DNA of 64,000 bases from Gordius sp. MW1 (GCA_964036665.1 OZ038526.1:3038001-3102000); one strand, 5' to 3'; shown: positions 12,663 to 25,161, numbered from the stretch's first letter. A program made the numbers and translations. The notes: generated by a model not told the origin, from the letters alone.

Positions 12663-13127
12663 TACAAAATTACATTTAAAAGAATAGGCTTATAAACATA
12701 GATTAGATATAATGATCATTAGCTCAAGCTCAATGTTTTTAAATACTCACTCAGATATCCCTTAGGTTATTATAAATGTACCAAATACAATATTGAGTTT
12801 ATCAATTAGCTTTACCAAAATTCATTTAAAAGGATAGGCACAATGATCATTAGCTCAAGCTCAATGTATTTAAATACTCACTCAGATATCCCTTAGGTTA
12901 TTAAAGGTGTACCAAATACAATATTGAGTTTATCAATTAGCTTTACCAAAATTACATTTAAAAGGATAGGCTTATAAACATAGATCAGATATAATGATCA
13001 TTAGCTCAAGCTCAATGTATTTAAATACTCACTCAGCTATCCCTTAGGTTATTATAAATGTGCCTAATACTATATTGAGTTTATCAATTATAGCTTTACC
13101 AAAATTACATTTAAAAGGATAGGCTTA
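12663..13127. repeat. ~155-bp satellite, three units
   Basis: Three tandem copies of a unit containing ATGATCATTAGCTCAAGCTC, ACTCACTCAGATATCCC and CAATATTGAGTTTATCAATT. Unit starts are near 12667, 12837 and 12969; the second unit has lost about 25 bases. The same satellite recurs at 14510-14870. No coding potential. Confidence 0.85.
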
Positions 13128-13223
13128 TTGAAAAGAATCGTTTATTCGTAATTCCAGAATGTGTTTTAGAACTAAGTTTATTATTCAAATTATGTCACAT
13201 GTGGTTCTTGATAAGAAACGAAA

Positions 13224-13967
13224 TTAATAATAACGTGTATAACACAAATTATGGCATCTAAAGCACTTTGATGTTGTACCGTATACTTTCTTTGTAGGAT
13301 CGGGCTGTTGAATCTGAGTGAATGTTTTATGTTTCATTTTATAAAGCATTTCATCTTTTCCTTCTTGTGTTTCCATTTTAATTTTATCGAGCATTTCATC
13401 TTTTTCATCTTTTGTTTGCATTTCCGCCCTCTCCATTGTAATTGCCATGTTAACTATTCTATCCAAGGTTAAAGGATTTCCATGTTCGTCTAAAGTATCA
13501 GGATACTTGCTGCGTAGTTCCAATTCCAACCGTTTCAATTTGCATGCATATATGAAATGATCTCGGCAACGTTCGTCAATATCCGACTTATAGTTGCACT
13601 TGCTAATACAAGTTATTCTTCTTATCAATTCTGATATACTTCACCGTTTGTCTTGTAATGCTCAATAGTTCAAATCTTGATGCGAAAACAGTGTGGGGGG
13701 GGGTTGATATATCTGATATAATAATTTCTCAATATCTTTCCACTTGGCATCTTTCAATGAAGTGGGATATAATAGTTGTCTTAATTCTTTAATAGTTTCC
13801 AGCCCTATGAAAGCAAGCACAACTTTTTTCTTTATTATATGTGTGGCCTCGATTCCTTTAATTTCTAAAATCGATTCCAAATTGAATAAGTAATCCTCTT
13901 TGGAATGTAAATCCGGAATGAAACTAGCTAAATGGATTTCAGCTAGTAAGGATTCCTCCATAATCAA
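13224..13967 (-). pseudogene. Ty3/gypsy Gag-like ORF in two pieces
   Basis: Two minus-strand frames, 13662-13967 (101 aa) then 13224-13628 (134 aa), look like consecutive parts of one Gag. The first has the capsid-like pattern YLFNLESILEIKGIEA...VVLAFIGLETIKELRQLL...PTLFSHQ. The second has DIDERCRDHFIYACKL and ends with CFRC-x3-C, the beginning of a zinc knuckle that is then cut short. A short gap with a frame change separates them. Glu/Lys/Met-rich spacer repeats occur near residues 70-115 of the second frame. Assigned by pattern only. Confidence 0.6.
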
Positions 13968-14076
13968 TGTTTCCTAAAATCAATTTATTTATGTACTTGT
14001 TCTTTTATTCTCGTCGCCACTGAAAAGAATCGTTTATTCGTAATTCCAGAATGTGTTTTAGAACTAAGTTTATTAT

Positions 14077-14406
14077 GAATTGGGTTCAAAATGCCACAGT
14101 CCGAAATGTCACACTGAATATCACGAAAAATTAAATCTCAAATGGGGAGGGAATTTGATGTGCATCTAATGCTAACCCTAACCCTAACCTAAAACGCTGA
14201 CCTAAAACACTACCCTGAACCTTAACCCTGTCCCTTAAAGTTTTATAGTGCAGCAATAATTGTTAAATGCATACGCATGCGCATTATAAAAATGGAAATT
14301 ATGCGCTTGCGCAATGAATAATTTGATTTACGAATCTCACGATCGTGAGATTCGTAAAACGTGAGAATCAGTTGTATTTTGGACTGTGGTATTTTGAAAT
14401 GATACC
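14077..14406. mobile_element. MITE with 9-bp target duplication (Mutator-like)
   Basis: Inverted termini share TTCAAAAT(G/A)CCACAGTCC. The flanking direct repeat GTTTATTAT (14068-14076 and 14407-14415) is perfect and 9 bp, which favours a Mutator-like origin. It sits inside the right LTR-like repeat of the gag-only element. The interior carries AACCCTAACCCTAACC-like words and a palindrome around ACGAATCTCACGATCGTGAG (14330-14356). Non-coding. Confidence 0.82.
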
Positions 14407-14509
14407 GTTTATTATTCAAACTATGTCACATGTGGTTGTTGATAAGAAACGAAATTAATAATAACGTGTATAACACAAATTATAAAACATAACATAAAGT
14501 ACAATCATA

Positions 14510-14870
14510 ACACTTATATACATAGATCAGATATAATGATCATTAGCTCAAGCTCAATGCATTTAAATACTCACTCACCTATCCCTTAGGTTATTATAAA
14601 TGTATTAAAAACATATTCAGTTTAACAATTAGCTTTACCAAAATTATATTAAAAGGATAGGCTTCTAAACATAGATCAGATATAATGATTATATCTGATC
14701 TATGTTTATAAGCCTATCCTTCAGATATCTTGGTTATTATAAATGTACCAAATACAATATTGAGTTTATCAATTATATCAGCTCAGGTTATAAGCTTTAC
14801 CAAAATTACATTTAAAAGGATAGGCTTATAAACATAGATCAATGATCATAAGCTCAAGCTCAAAAACACA
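14510..14870. repeat. Second ~155-bp satellite block with a long hairpin
   Basis: More copies of the 12663-13127 satellite. In the middle, 14654-14684 and 14690-14720 are near-perfect inverted repeats (about 31-base arms, 5-base loop) where two units meet head to head. No gene. Confidence 0.8.
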
Positions 14871-15099
14871 TATCAAAAGATAAGTAAATGCAGTGTGCTA
14901 AATATGATAAATTTTAATTAAAAATATTATAAATTTTAATTAAGCTTGTAAACCATGGTTGAATTATAATCAATATTTTTTGTGAAGATTATAGGTTATT
15001 AACTTAAAACATCTGTTGATTGACGTTTGTGTTAGCCTATAGAAATTTAATTTCAAATTTTAAGAAAAATTTTTGATTGGTCATGTCAATTTTTTTGAG

Positions 15100-16055
15100 C
15101 GTCGTGGAAATGGATATTACACTACACCGGCTCTTAGCTGCTAACCAATGGAAATGACCATTGGCTAAAGTGTATCAAATTTTTTTTTGATTATAAATAT
15201 AGGCTATTGGCCGTCTGCTGGCTACTGACCAATAGAAAAAATGACCACTAGCCATAGTGTGATTGAAATCAATTTTTATCTACATTATAATTATAGGCTA
15301 CTTATTTGGCTGTCTGCTGACCAAGAGAAAATGACCATTGGCCAAAAATATCGTATTTTTTTCTATATTATAATTATAGGCTATTTGGCCCTATGACCAA
15401 AGGAAAAAATGACCAATGACCAAAGTGTAAATGAAATTTTTTCGTTTTTTAATGTCTTGTTTATACTATATATATGTTCATGATTTGAATAGTGTCTATA
15501 GTCATAATTCAAATTATGGGTCGTCTACACCAAATTATTTAAAATTATACAGTATCAAAAAAACTCTATATTGAAAGTCGTACGTTATGGAAGGATGACT
15601 ATTGGCTAAGGTCATACCCTCTATTTGCGTTCCTTTTGTCATTCGGATTAATTTAGAAGTTGATAAATAAGAGTGAATGAATGAAACCTATTCCTCAAAA
15701 TCAAGTATAAAATGCAAAATGATAACTTAATATTTTTTTTTTACAAATATTTAAAAAGCTAAATTTTTGTAAAAACATGCTATAAAACATTTATTAATAC
15801 TTTATTTATTGAGGAAAATGATTAATATACAAATAGTATATTTAAAAAACAACTATAACGTTGTACGAGTATTATCTGACTCCCTGCTTGACCATTGCCC
15901 CCCCCCCCCATAGACATTCTCGCCCCTTCCCACCTTTCGCGCCCATTGCATAGCAAATATGCTACGTTTATACGGACACAAAGTATAGATAAGTTTCGTT
16001 CCCCCTTCCCTCCTGCCCCTCCCTCCCCTCTTCCCTTCCCCCCTCCCACTATTAT
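15100..16055 (+). mobile_element. Helentron-like (HINE-like) element, 5' end unclear
   Basis: Core units with GGCTATTGGCCGTCTGCTGGC...TGACCAATAG...ATGACCA(C/T)TGGCC recur at about 15120-15430. They are followed by CGCCCATTGCATAGCAAATATG (15941-15962), a pyrimidine-only tract (16000-16048), and loss of the terminal hairpin. The order core repeats, subterminal repeat, microsatellite matches the better copy at 17990-19741. 15450-15890 is AT-rich with nothing recognised. Confidence 0.6.
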
Positions 16056-17989
16056 TAATATTAATTTATTATGATGGGATAATTTATATTGGGGAAAAAA
16101 ATGGTGTACAAATTATTTGTTGGAAAATCATTGGCTTTATATGTGCATGTGGTACATAAAAATATGCAAGATATGTTAAACAAAAAGCATGTGAGATGGA
16201 CAATTAAATTGAATACAGGATGGAATTTTCGTAAATTTAATAATATTTTAATATATTTTGAAAGTGTTAAAATGTTTAAAACAAGTTTAAAAGCCCAGAT
16301 AATTTTTTATTAAATATTCAAATTAGTCTTGTAATAGTAGTTCATTACGCTTTTCACTCGTTGTTTCAAACGAATTTATAATTGATGGTATCGTATTCCT
16401 GAGAAAAGGAATATGATTTGCGAATTTTGAAGGAAGGGGGAATTATCAGGCTTGAATTGGGGGAAATATTGGGCCGTAAAAAATAAATTATTGGGGGATG
16501 GTCGGGCTTAAAGCCACTAAATAAAGATAACTTTACCGCTCTACATTTCGCCAATCTATTTTATTACAAGAAAAATTATATTAATCATAATAATCCTGAA
16601 TGATCGATATCAAAATTATCAATATGATCACACGCGTATTGATACAAATAACAAACACGTATAATCAGGGGGGGGGGATAACATACGCGTACTAGAAATT
16701 AAATGTAAAAGAATAATGGTCTACGCTATGAGTGTACAATGTGTAAGATCAAAAGAGTTGTACCGCGTGTTGAACTCTTAACTTTTGAATAAGATGAGGT
16801 GGGAAGATATCTTCATCTTCGTATCTCCGGATACGATAGATGGTTTTGAAATTATTTAATATTAATTCTTGAAGATGAAGGGCTACAACTCCCATTAGAT
16901 AGAAATACATCAGAATGAGAAGGCAATGAGTCAGACACCTTATGTTTTTTAATTGCTATGCAATTTATGCTCACTTTCCATTTGTTTATGTCACGCTGTA
17001 AGGGGGTCAGTTAGGCGGTATGGGAAAAAGAATTCTCGTAAGCTTAATAAGAGTTAGTTGTGGGAAAGGTTGCTAGAGTGATGACCGGGGGAAGAGAATG
17101 GTCTGTGTGTTGTGCCACAGGGCAGTAAGGGGGAAAAAAGTAGGGGAGACAATCAAATCAGTATTAGGGTTATTAGGGAAGGTCAGGGTCTCGGGGTGAC
17201 TGTAATGTGTCGTGTGCCCTGTAAATGGAAAAGGGTGGTCGGCAGGAAGACAGTTGTGGGACTAGTAGAAGATATTGCAAATAACATTAGAGATAGACAG
17301 TAGGGTAATGATTGGGAGTACTAATAGAGCAAGAGCAAGAAATCTGAAGGCTAAAAAGAGGGCAAGAGGGAAAGGGACGGATAGGAAGAAGGTTGACTGT
17401 CCGGCAGGTGACATTTATTTGGGATTTATGCTAAAGGTTACATATTTTTCCACTTACATAAAAAGAAAGTATTGGGAGAAATTATTTATGTTTTCATAGT
17501 ATATTATCTCTAACTTATCTCTCATTTTTAGTTTTACTTTACCGCTAGCTGACTCTATTTTACCTAACTCTTTCCTATTTATTTCTCATTCATTATATTG
17601 TTGTGGTGTGCTTACTTATACCCATTGTGACATAGAGACAAAAAAATAAAATATAAAAAAAATAATAAAAAAATATAAAAAAATAAGATAATAAAAAAAG
17701 GGTAAAAGAAGGATGTATGGAAAAATTGGGCGTATATTGGTGTTCTATATATGACTCATTCCCTTTAAAAAAGATTTAAAAAAATTTAAAAAAAAGGAGG
17801 TGAAGTGAGGTATTATTTCGATGTTATATGTGTATTCTCATATTTATACGAAAAGTTAATATTACCGTTGTAAGTCCCCAGTTTTGTATATGTATGGGGG
17901 TACTATTTCGATTTTATATTTGGGCGAAAAGTTAATATTACCGTTGTAAGTCCTCAGTTTTATATATGTGTGGGTGTACTATTTCGATT
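16056..17989. other. No supported gene; scattered repeat scraps
   Basis: Short open frames (16089-16313, 17112-17303, 17275-17499) show no domain and no splice context. 16948-16970 is a lone Helentron-like 5' terminus (TAATTGCTATGCAATTTATG). 17821-17990 has two diverged copies of a ~115-bp unit containing GTTAATATTACCGTTGTAAG. A poly-A/T-rich run covers 17640-17700. Confidence 0.5.
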
Positions 17990-19741
17990 TTAATTGCTAT
18001 GCAATTTATGGGCTCGTTTTTGGTTGTCCGTTGATGTCCGTTGTCCGTTGTCCGTCCCTCCCTATCTATTTGCATTGGGTATATTAGGTTATCGATTTTT
18101 TAAATTAATGCATGAGAAAGAGGTGCCCCACCCCTCATCTCTATCTCCCTCGCTGTGTTATTTTTTAAATTAATGCAAAGAGGTGCCCCACCCCTCATCT
18201 CTATCTCCCTCGCTTTCGGGCGGGGTCGGGTTTTAATTGCTATGTTAAATTAATGCATAAGTATATCTATTTGTTTTTGAATTGGGTAACATTGATATTA
18301 ATTGCTATAATTACCCTATGCCCTCCACTACAAGGGCCTATGCCTCTACTGATATGGGTCCCTGTACCCCTACAAAAGTCTATGCCTCTATTAATGTGGG
18401 TTCGAACCCCGGCGAACGTTCTGAATTGCTAGCTCGATTCTCGGAGAGGGCAAAATTTTTTTTTATTTTTTAAATTAAATTAATATATTTTTCCTGTTAC
18501 TACCATTGATAATATGACTTTTTGGCCGTCCGCTTGTTCTATTATTGTTTCATTTTATTATATAATAAACATAAATAAAAGTTGTTTACTTTTAATTGCT
18601 ATGCAATTTAACTAGTTTTTGGGTTAGAATCCCGGAGTTTTTTTTGACTCTTATGATTGTTCTTGTTACTATCATTGATAATAAGACTTTTTGGCCGTCC
18701 GCTGGCTGCTGACCAATGAAAAAAATGACCATTGGCCAAAATGTGAATCCGAGTTTATTTTTTCGTTTTTTTTGACTATTATGATTGTTCCTGTTACTAC
18801 CATTGCTATTATGACTTTTTGGCCGTCCGCTGGCTCCTGACCGATGGAAAAAATGACCATTGGCCAAAATGTGAATCGAAATTATTTTTTTCGTTTTTTT
18901 TGACTATTATGATTGTTCCTGTTCCTACCATTGCTATTATGACTTTTTGGCCGTCCGCTGGCTGCTGACCAATGGAATAAAATGACCATTGACCTAAATG
19001 TGATTCGAAAACTTTTTTTTTGTTTTTTTTTGACTATTATGAATTTATATCCACTTTTACCGTGTCCTGGCTGCTGACCAATGGAAAAAAATGACCATTG
19101 GCTAAAATGTGATTCGAAAATTTTTTTTTCGTTTTTTTTACTCTTATGAATTTATATCCATTTTTACCGTGTGCTGGCTGCTGACCAATGGAAAAAAATG
19201 ACCATTGGCCAAAGTGAGCATCAAAATTTTTTTTTCCGTTTTTTTGGCTATCATTGACTTATAGAGTATCTGTTGGTATTGACTAATAGAGAAAAAATGA
19301 CCATTAGCCAAATTTTTGATTTTTTTAATTAAAAATTGTTCAAATTCAACAAAAAATTTCTCCCAACAATTCTGCAAATTCTTAACATTGTGATGTTTTA
19401 TAATATAATGTTTGTTAGACCCATAATCACTAAAGGCCATAAAAACTAATGTAATACGCAACTAGATGCAAACACTAAATCTAACCCTAACCCTTGCCTA
19501 TATTACATTTTGCCTATATTACATTTTGCCTATAAATGGAAAATTTGTATAAATAATTAATTAATCATTAGGCATTTAATACCCCCCTATAGGCATTATC
19601 GCCCCTTCCCATTTTTCTCGCCCATAAATTGCATAGCAAATATGATACATTTATACGAAGTACAGATGAGTCGTCCCCCCTTCCCTTCCCCTCTTCCCTT
19701 CCCTTCTCCCCCTTCCCACGAGGGCCGAAGGCCCGAGTTTT
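17990..19741 (+). mobile_element. Helentron-like (HINE-like) element, full copy
   Basis: 5' end TTAATTGCTATGCAATTTAT (17990). Its inverted partner CCATAAATTGCATAGCAAAT lies near the 3' end (19622-19641). Between them are two types of unit: a tRNA-like block (18320-18450; GGGTTCGAACCCCGG) and at least five core units of about 110-135 bp (18500-19300), each with GGCCGTCCGCTGGC, CTGACCAATGG and TGACCATTGGCC. The 3' part has a pyrimidine tract (19671-19718) and the hairpin GGGCC-GAA-GGCCC (19723-19735). This layout (inverted subterminal repeats, tandem core, microsatellite, 3' hairpin) is that of Helentron-associated elements such as DINE-1 and mollusc pearl. The copy at 33373-35015 is its reverse complement. 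Confidence 0.75.
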
Positions 19742-21790
19742 ATATTAATATTCTCAAAATTTTTATTTTATATATAGAATCTCATATTTTTTATTTTATA
19801 GTCTCATATTTTATATTTTGTATTTATATTCTCATATTGACTATATATTTCTATCTCATCGTTCATGTAGCGGTAGTGGGTTATCGATGCAAATCGGCTA
19901 AGGATGGTAACGTCGAATGTGAAATATCGCAGCTGTATCGCTATTTTTATAACGGAAATTGTTAGTGTAAAATTCTAGTGGTTGTTAGTGTTAGTGTAGT
20001 CTTTGTATATCGCGCTCAATTATTCGCATGTATATATTTGTGAGGGTGCCTGAAAAAGGGGGTATCGACCTAAAGGATTAAGCGCGTAATCGATACGTTG
20101 GCGTGGTTGGAATATTGGGAAGAAACTCTAAGGATAACGGTACGGTAGATGTCAGCAGAAAGAAAAAGGAGTAAAAAAGGGGGTGTCGTATATATATGTG
20201 CTGGGGAGGGTGACGTTGAAGACTAGCCACCAGATGTGAAGGTTAATTACTAGATAGCTAGACGATGACAAGGGTTGGACAAAGGAAATTTAAGAAAGAT
20301 TATTAACGTAGAGGCCATGAGGAGGCTAACAACTGGCCCAAGAGACAAGATATTATCAGAGACAAAAACATTATTGCATTCATTAATTTGTTTTCCTACA
20401 CGGCTTTTGATATATACGATTATCAAAGTAATTCTAATTATTCAAAAAAGGTAAATATTATCGACACTATGAATTAAATTTATAAGATAAACTACTTATT
20501 ATCAAATCTGTTTATTTAATACGTCAAATAAACTATTTATTATGCAAGTTATAATTGTATATATATTATACTTACAAATGATGGATAATTGTAAAAAGGG
20601 CACAGAAAAGTTATCAATTAATAATAAAGAATATATTGCCGTTGCGAGATATTTAAATAAGGAGCACAATAATGATATATCTCATCCGAGATGACGTTGT
20701 ATCGAAGCCATGTAAATGAGAACAATATCCCCATAAAACATTTTAAAAATAAAAAAACATACAACGAGGGGGGAGGGTGCACAAATAGTTCAAAGAGATA
20801 ACCGCGAGTACTAATCACAACATTTATATAAACTACAAGATTGATTGAATACCTGATATATAATATTCCTGGTTTATGGGTTCATAATAAATTCAATATC
20901 TAAAAGGTTTGTTTTAGTGGATAAAGGCTTTTTTAATATTTTTACTGTTCGTTCAGCATGTCTACGCCAATTTTAAGTCAGTTTAATCCTATAATTACAA
21001 ACAATGGGCGTGCCATTGCTATCTTGTCGCGGGATCAACAAACAATAACAATCGAAAACAAATTAAACAAAATTAAATAATAAATACAATCAAGATTTCC
21101 ATACACGGATCAATGCCATCCAATTAGTTTTTAACTCGTTTTTTTTGTAGTATTAATTTTTTGTTTACCAATGTATTTTACCCATGTGATGTTTTTATTA
21201 ATTAATTTGAATAAAATTAGTATTAATATATTTTAAACAAATTAATACAAATAATATAAACAAGATGATAATAATAAAAAGCAGTTAAAAATAACCTTCA
21301 TAATAATGGTAGTAATAATTATTTTGTTTTATTATTAGTTAATAAATTGCGGGTTTTTTATAATAATCAGAAGATATAATAACATAAATTGCATAGCATT
21401 AATAACCCCTTTTAGGAGTGCCGCAATTAAATTAAAAGTATTTACTAATTAATTAGTCTCTAATTAAAATTGTTTATAGATGGCGCTAATTAGGGGAAAC
21501 GTTAATTTAAAAGCGGCCTTCTGAAGGGAATTATTATTATCTTCTGATTTTTATATTTACTTTCATCTTTCTCTTTTGTCCAAATCAAAAAAGTGCCTAA
21601 AAAAAGATTTTCACCCAGCAGTAGTATTTCAACTTCTCTCCTTGTTAGATTTTCGAAATACCAACTTAAATATATTAAAGAATCAAATTTTTTAAATTCA
21701 GATTTGTGCCTTACAAAAAATTAAAAATGGCTATTAAAATATGAAAATTTTTAGATAATAATAAACTTATTTATAATTAAAAAATATATA
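19742..21790. other. No gene seen, AT-rich
   Basis: I see no exon, domain or clear repeat boundary in this 2-kb stretch. Minor points: a Helentron-like terminus remnant CATAAATTGCATAGCATTAA near 21384, and simple AT runs. Confidence 0.5.
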
Positions 21791-21794
21791 AATG

Positions 21795-21930
21795 TGTAAA
21801 ATGCAGGGGTTTGTCCCAAACCCGAACCGGGTAAAACCCGTTGTTTTACAGAACCTGAACCCATTTTTAAAAATACCCTTAAAACCCGAACCCGATGAAT
21901 ACAAATAAGGGTTCGGGTTTTTAATTGAAA
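21795..21930. repeat. CCCGAACC-rich dispersed repeat
   Basis: Blocks AAACCCGAACCGGGTAAAAC and AAAACCCGAACCCGATGAAT with a closing GGGTTCGGGTTTTT form an imperfect inverted repeat. Related degenerate GGGTT/AACCC words occur at 31860-32060. Family not recognised. Confidence 0.5.
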
Positions 21931-22069
21931 AATATATTTGAATTGAATATCTCAGTTTTCTCTATCATGACAATGTAACGAAAACCATACGATTGTAATT
22001 TCAATATTTTTTCCGGCATTTTTCATTCATTAACCGATACTAATTATCTCAAGAATTATTTGTAAGTAT

Positions 22070-23400
22070 TAATTGCTATGCAATTTATTGGCTCGTTTTT
22101 TGTTGTCCGTCCGTCGTCCGTCGTCCACCAATTTATTGGCGCCAGCTTTATGACCTGGAGGTCTTGAGTTCAATCCCGGGAGAGGACGAATTTTTTTAAT
22201 TTTTTTTAAATTAAATTAATATTTTGCTTTTGTTAATAACATTGATAATATGAATTTTTGACCGTCCGCTGGCTACTGACCAATGAAAAAAATGGCCTAA
22301 TAAATCGAAATTTTATTTTTTCGTCTTTGAATTGGGTATATTAGGTTAACATTGATAAATACCCTATGCCCTTTCCTACAAGGGCCTACGCCTCTACTAA
22401 TATGGGTCCCTATGCCCCTACAAAAGCCTATGCCTTTACTAATGTGGGTCCCTGTGCCCCTACAAAAGCCTATGCCTTTACTAATGTGGGTTCGAATCCC
22501 GGGGAGGGCAAAATTTTTATTTTTTTTAAATTAAATTAATATATTGTTCTTGTTAATACCATTAATAATATGACTTTTTGACAGTGTTCTGGCTACTGAC
22601 CAATAAAAAAATGACCATTGGCCAAAGTATAAATCGAATTTTTTTTTTTCGTTTTTGAATTGGTTAACATTGCTAATTAGTAATTACCCTGTGCCCTCCC
22701 CTACAAATGCCTATGCCCCTACTGATATGGGTCCCTGTGCCCCTACAAAAGCCTATGCCTCTACTAATGTGGGTTCGAATCCCGGAGAGGGCAAAATTTT
22801 TATTTTTTTTTAAATTAAATTAATATATTGTTCTTGTTAATGCCATTGATTATATGACTTTTTGACCGTCCGCTGGCTACTGACCAAGGAAAAAAATCAC
22901 CATTGGCCAAAGTGTGAATCAAAATTTTTTTTTTCGTTTTTTTTTCAAATTAATATATTGTTTTTGTTAATACCATTGATAATGTGACTTTTTGGCTGTT
23001 GGCTGCTGACCAATGGAAAAAATCACCATTGGCCAAAGTGTGAATCAAAATTTTTTTTCGTTTTTTTTTCAAATTAATATATTGTTTTTGTTAATACCAT
23101 TGGTAATGTGACTTTTTGGCCGTCCGTTGGCTGCTGACCAATGGAAAAAATCACCATTGGCCAAAGTGTGACTCAAAATTTTTTTTTCGTTTTAATTGAC
23201 TCGTATGTATTTATAGACCGTCTATTGTTACTGACCAATGGAAAAAGGTGACCATTGGCCAAATTGTGATTTGAAATTTTTTTTTCGTTTTTTAATCGTC
23301 TCTTATGTATTTATATCCTTTTTGACCGTGTCCTGGCTACTGACCAATGAAAAAATGACCATTCGCCAAATTGTTTTTAAGTATCTTTCTAATTATTTTT
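22070..23400 (+). mobile_element. Helentron-like array, 3' end missing
   Basis: Begins with TTAATTGCTATGCAATTTAT (22070). Then follow a tRNA-like block (22138-22190; GAGTTCAATCCCGGGAGAGG), three blocks ending GGGTTCGAATCCCGG(A/G)GAGG (22490, 22770), and seven core units with CTGACCAATGG...TGACCATTGGCC to about 23370. No 3' subterminal repeat or hairpin follows, so the element is truncated. Confidence 0.7.
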
Positions 23401-23469
23401 TAAAATAATAATGATATTAAATCAAAATTTAAACCATATGTGTATTTTTCCATAAGGCAAAAGTAAAAA

Positions 23470-23660
23470 TATTTTGTTTGGAAAAATAAAATTCGCATTT
23501 TGTCAAAAATTTAATCAAAATAATTACATGTATATATAAACTTTTTATAACTGCTTTAAAGTCTTTGATGTAACTTAACGATAATATTTTAACCATTTAA
23601 ATTGTAATCGAAAAACAGGAGGGCAATTATTATTATCACGTGGTCGATCATAGAAGCATA
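23470..23660 (+). repeat. Dispersed repeat shared with 60975-61155
   Basis: TTTTGTCAAAAATT(T)AATCAAAA, TTAAAGTCT(T/A)TGATGTAACT and ATAATATTTTAACC(C)ATTTAA occur in the same order in both places, about 190 bases long. Non-coding; family unknown. Confidence 0.6.
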
Positions 23661-23724
23661 TTTTTAATAATTATCCATCCTTCAATTAATTATTTTATTA
23701 TATTAAAGAACAAATTGTGAATCG

Positions 23725-24166
23725 AAATTTTTAATTGCTATGCAATTTCTTTTTTTCTTTTTTGAATTGGTATATTAGGTTAACATTGATATTACCCTAT
23801 GCCCTCCCCTAGAAGGGCCTATGTCTTACTGATATGGGCAAATCATATTTTTAGATGGTTACTAACTAAATGCATACAAAATTCCGTCGTTTTGTATTTG
23901 CTATGTTTAAAAATATATGATTGGAATTAAATTTAATGCACTTCACTATACTATCTTAACTCTTTCATATGTTATAAGTATTTTCATATGCCAAGGTTAA
24001 AACTACAGTTTATTACCCTATTATTATTAGCGCGGGGGGGGGGGGGGGTTTAGGGGGCGGCAGTGGAGGAGATGGGAGAGAGAGATGTGTTAGTATTATT
24101 TTTTATTTATTAATATAGGAGTGGGGGGGTGGTAGAGGTATTGAACAGGAGTTATAAATTGAGGGG
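23725..24166 (+). repeat. Helentron-like 5' fragment, then AT-rich and G-rich DNA
   Basis: 23729-23840 repeats the element start (TTAATTGCTATGCAATTTCT) and a piece of the CCTATGCCCTCCCCTA block. From 23840 to 24166 I see only AT-rich sequence plus a G run at 24034-24050. Confidence 0.5.
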
Positions 24167-24171
24167 GGAGG

Positions 24172-25161
24172 TGTAACGAAGTGGCGGGCCGGTATATAGC
24201 CTAAACTCCCGTAAGACAAAGACTGTTTTATTAGGTGAATAAGCTTTATATACACATAGCGAAGGACATATATAAAAGTAGTAAGCAAATAAGAGATAAA
24301 ACGTTGTAAGCTAAGGTGTATTCAAATGGCTACGCGTATATTCAAATATCTGTGACCGCGCTAAAGTATATTTAAATGAAGCTACACTACATTACTTCAC
24401 CCTTTAAGCGGTTGAGGGTATCTGACAGTGGGCACCGATACTCATACGGACGTCTAACCATACATCATACTATTTTCTTGTTGTTCCTAAAGGTGCTAAG
24501 ATTAAGAACATTTCTTGAAAAAGTATTATAATTATTAAGTAAATTCCTAGTTGGATAATTTTTATCCCGATGTAATTTATTTATATCCTTTGGATGAATT
24601 TGACTTTAAACTTTAAATTTACTGAGGTGGGTCGTGCCTATATAAGCTAGCAACACAAATTTTCTCAAATCTCCGTCAATTTTTCTAAGACGAAAGATTA
24701 ATTCCAATTGATATAAATAATCAATATTTTTAGATGAATCATATGGTGTAATATCTCTAACCCAACCAAGAGAATTTCCGGAATCTGATTCGAATTTTAA
24801 ATCCACATCGGGCTTCTTCTTGGTCATTTTGATTAACAAAGGCTAGCGGCACTCATTATGGAGCATCCCATCCTCGTCGCCAAATGTAATGAAGTGGCCG
24901 GCCGGTATATAGCCTAAACTCCCGTATTCTAGGCTCCCGTATAACACTAACTCCGATTTTAAACCAAGAGACTAAGTCAAAGACAAAGACTGTTTTATTA
25001 GGTGGATAAGGCTTTATATACACATAGCGAAGGACATATATAAAAGTAGTAATCAAATAAGGGATAAAGTACGGTGTAAACTAAGGTGTATTCAAATGGC
25101 TACGCGTATATTCAAATATCTGTGACCGCGCTAAAGTATATTCAAATGAAGCTACACTACA
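24172..25161 (-). mobile_element. Miniature gypsy-type LTR element with 5-bp duplication
   Basis: LTRs at 24172-24391 (220 bp) and 24885-25161 (277 bp) start TGTAA(C/T)GAAGTGG and end GCTACACTACA. They differ mainly by a ~57-bp loss in the left copy. The 5-bp direct repeat GGAGG flanks the whole (24167-24171 and 25162-25166). On the minus strand the base pairs beside the right LTR read TTGGCGACGAGGATGGGATG, the usual gypsy leader. The 490-bp interior holds only a gag start, so the element depends on another for movement. Confidence 0.9.
24606..24839 (-). pseudogene. Truncated Gag fragment inside the miniature LTR element
   Basis: 77-aa frame starting 45 bases inside the right LTR, rich in Lys/Asp at its N terminus, with YLYQLELIFRLRKIDGDLRKFVLLAYIGT, a gypsy-Gag-like segment (compare LESILEIKGIEA...VVLAFIGLET at 13662-13967). 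It stops before any nucleocapsid motif. Short and isolated, hence a remnant. Confidence 0.55.

Larger units (their letters stand above)
13131..14486 (-). mobile_element. Gag-only LTR-like retroelement
   Basis: A ~120-bp direct repeat starting TGAAAAGAATCGTTTATTCG and running to GTGTATAACACAAATTA flanks a gag region. The left copy is 13131-13251. The right copy starts at 14021 and resumes at 14415 after a MITE. Read on the minus strand, the sequence beside the right copy is GTGGCGACGAGAAT (14009-14021), typical of the leader next to gypsy LTRs. No pol sequence lies between the repeats, so it would depend on another element. A target duplication was not found. Confidence 0.6.

Noticed and set aside
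14170-14195. Telomere-type AACCCT repeat marking a chromosome end
   Set aside because: Only a few degenerate units, inside a MITE with a clear target duplication.
18480-19300. CRISPR array
   Set aside because: Regularly spaced repeats exist, but they are diverged ~110-135-bp units in a eukaryotic mobile element without unique spacers.
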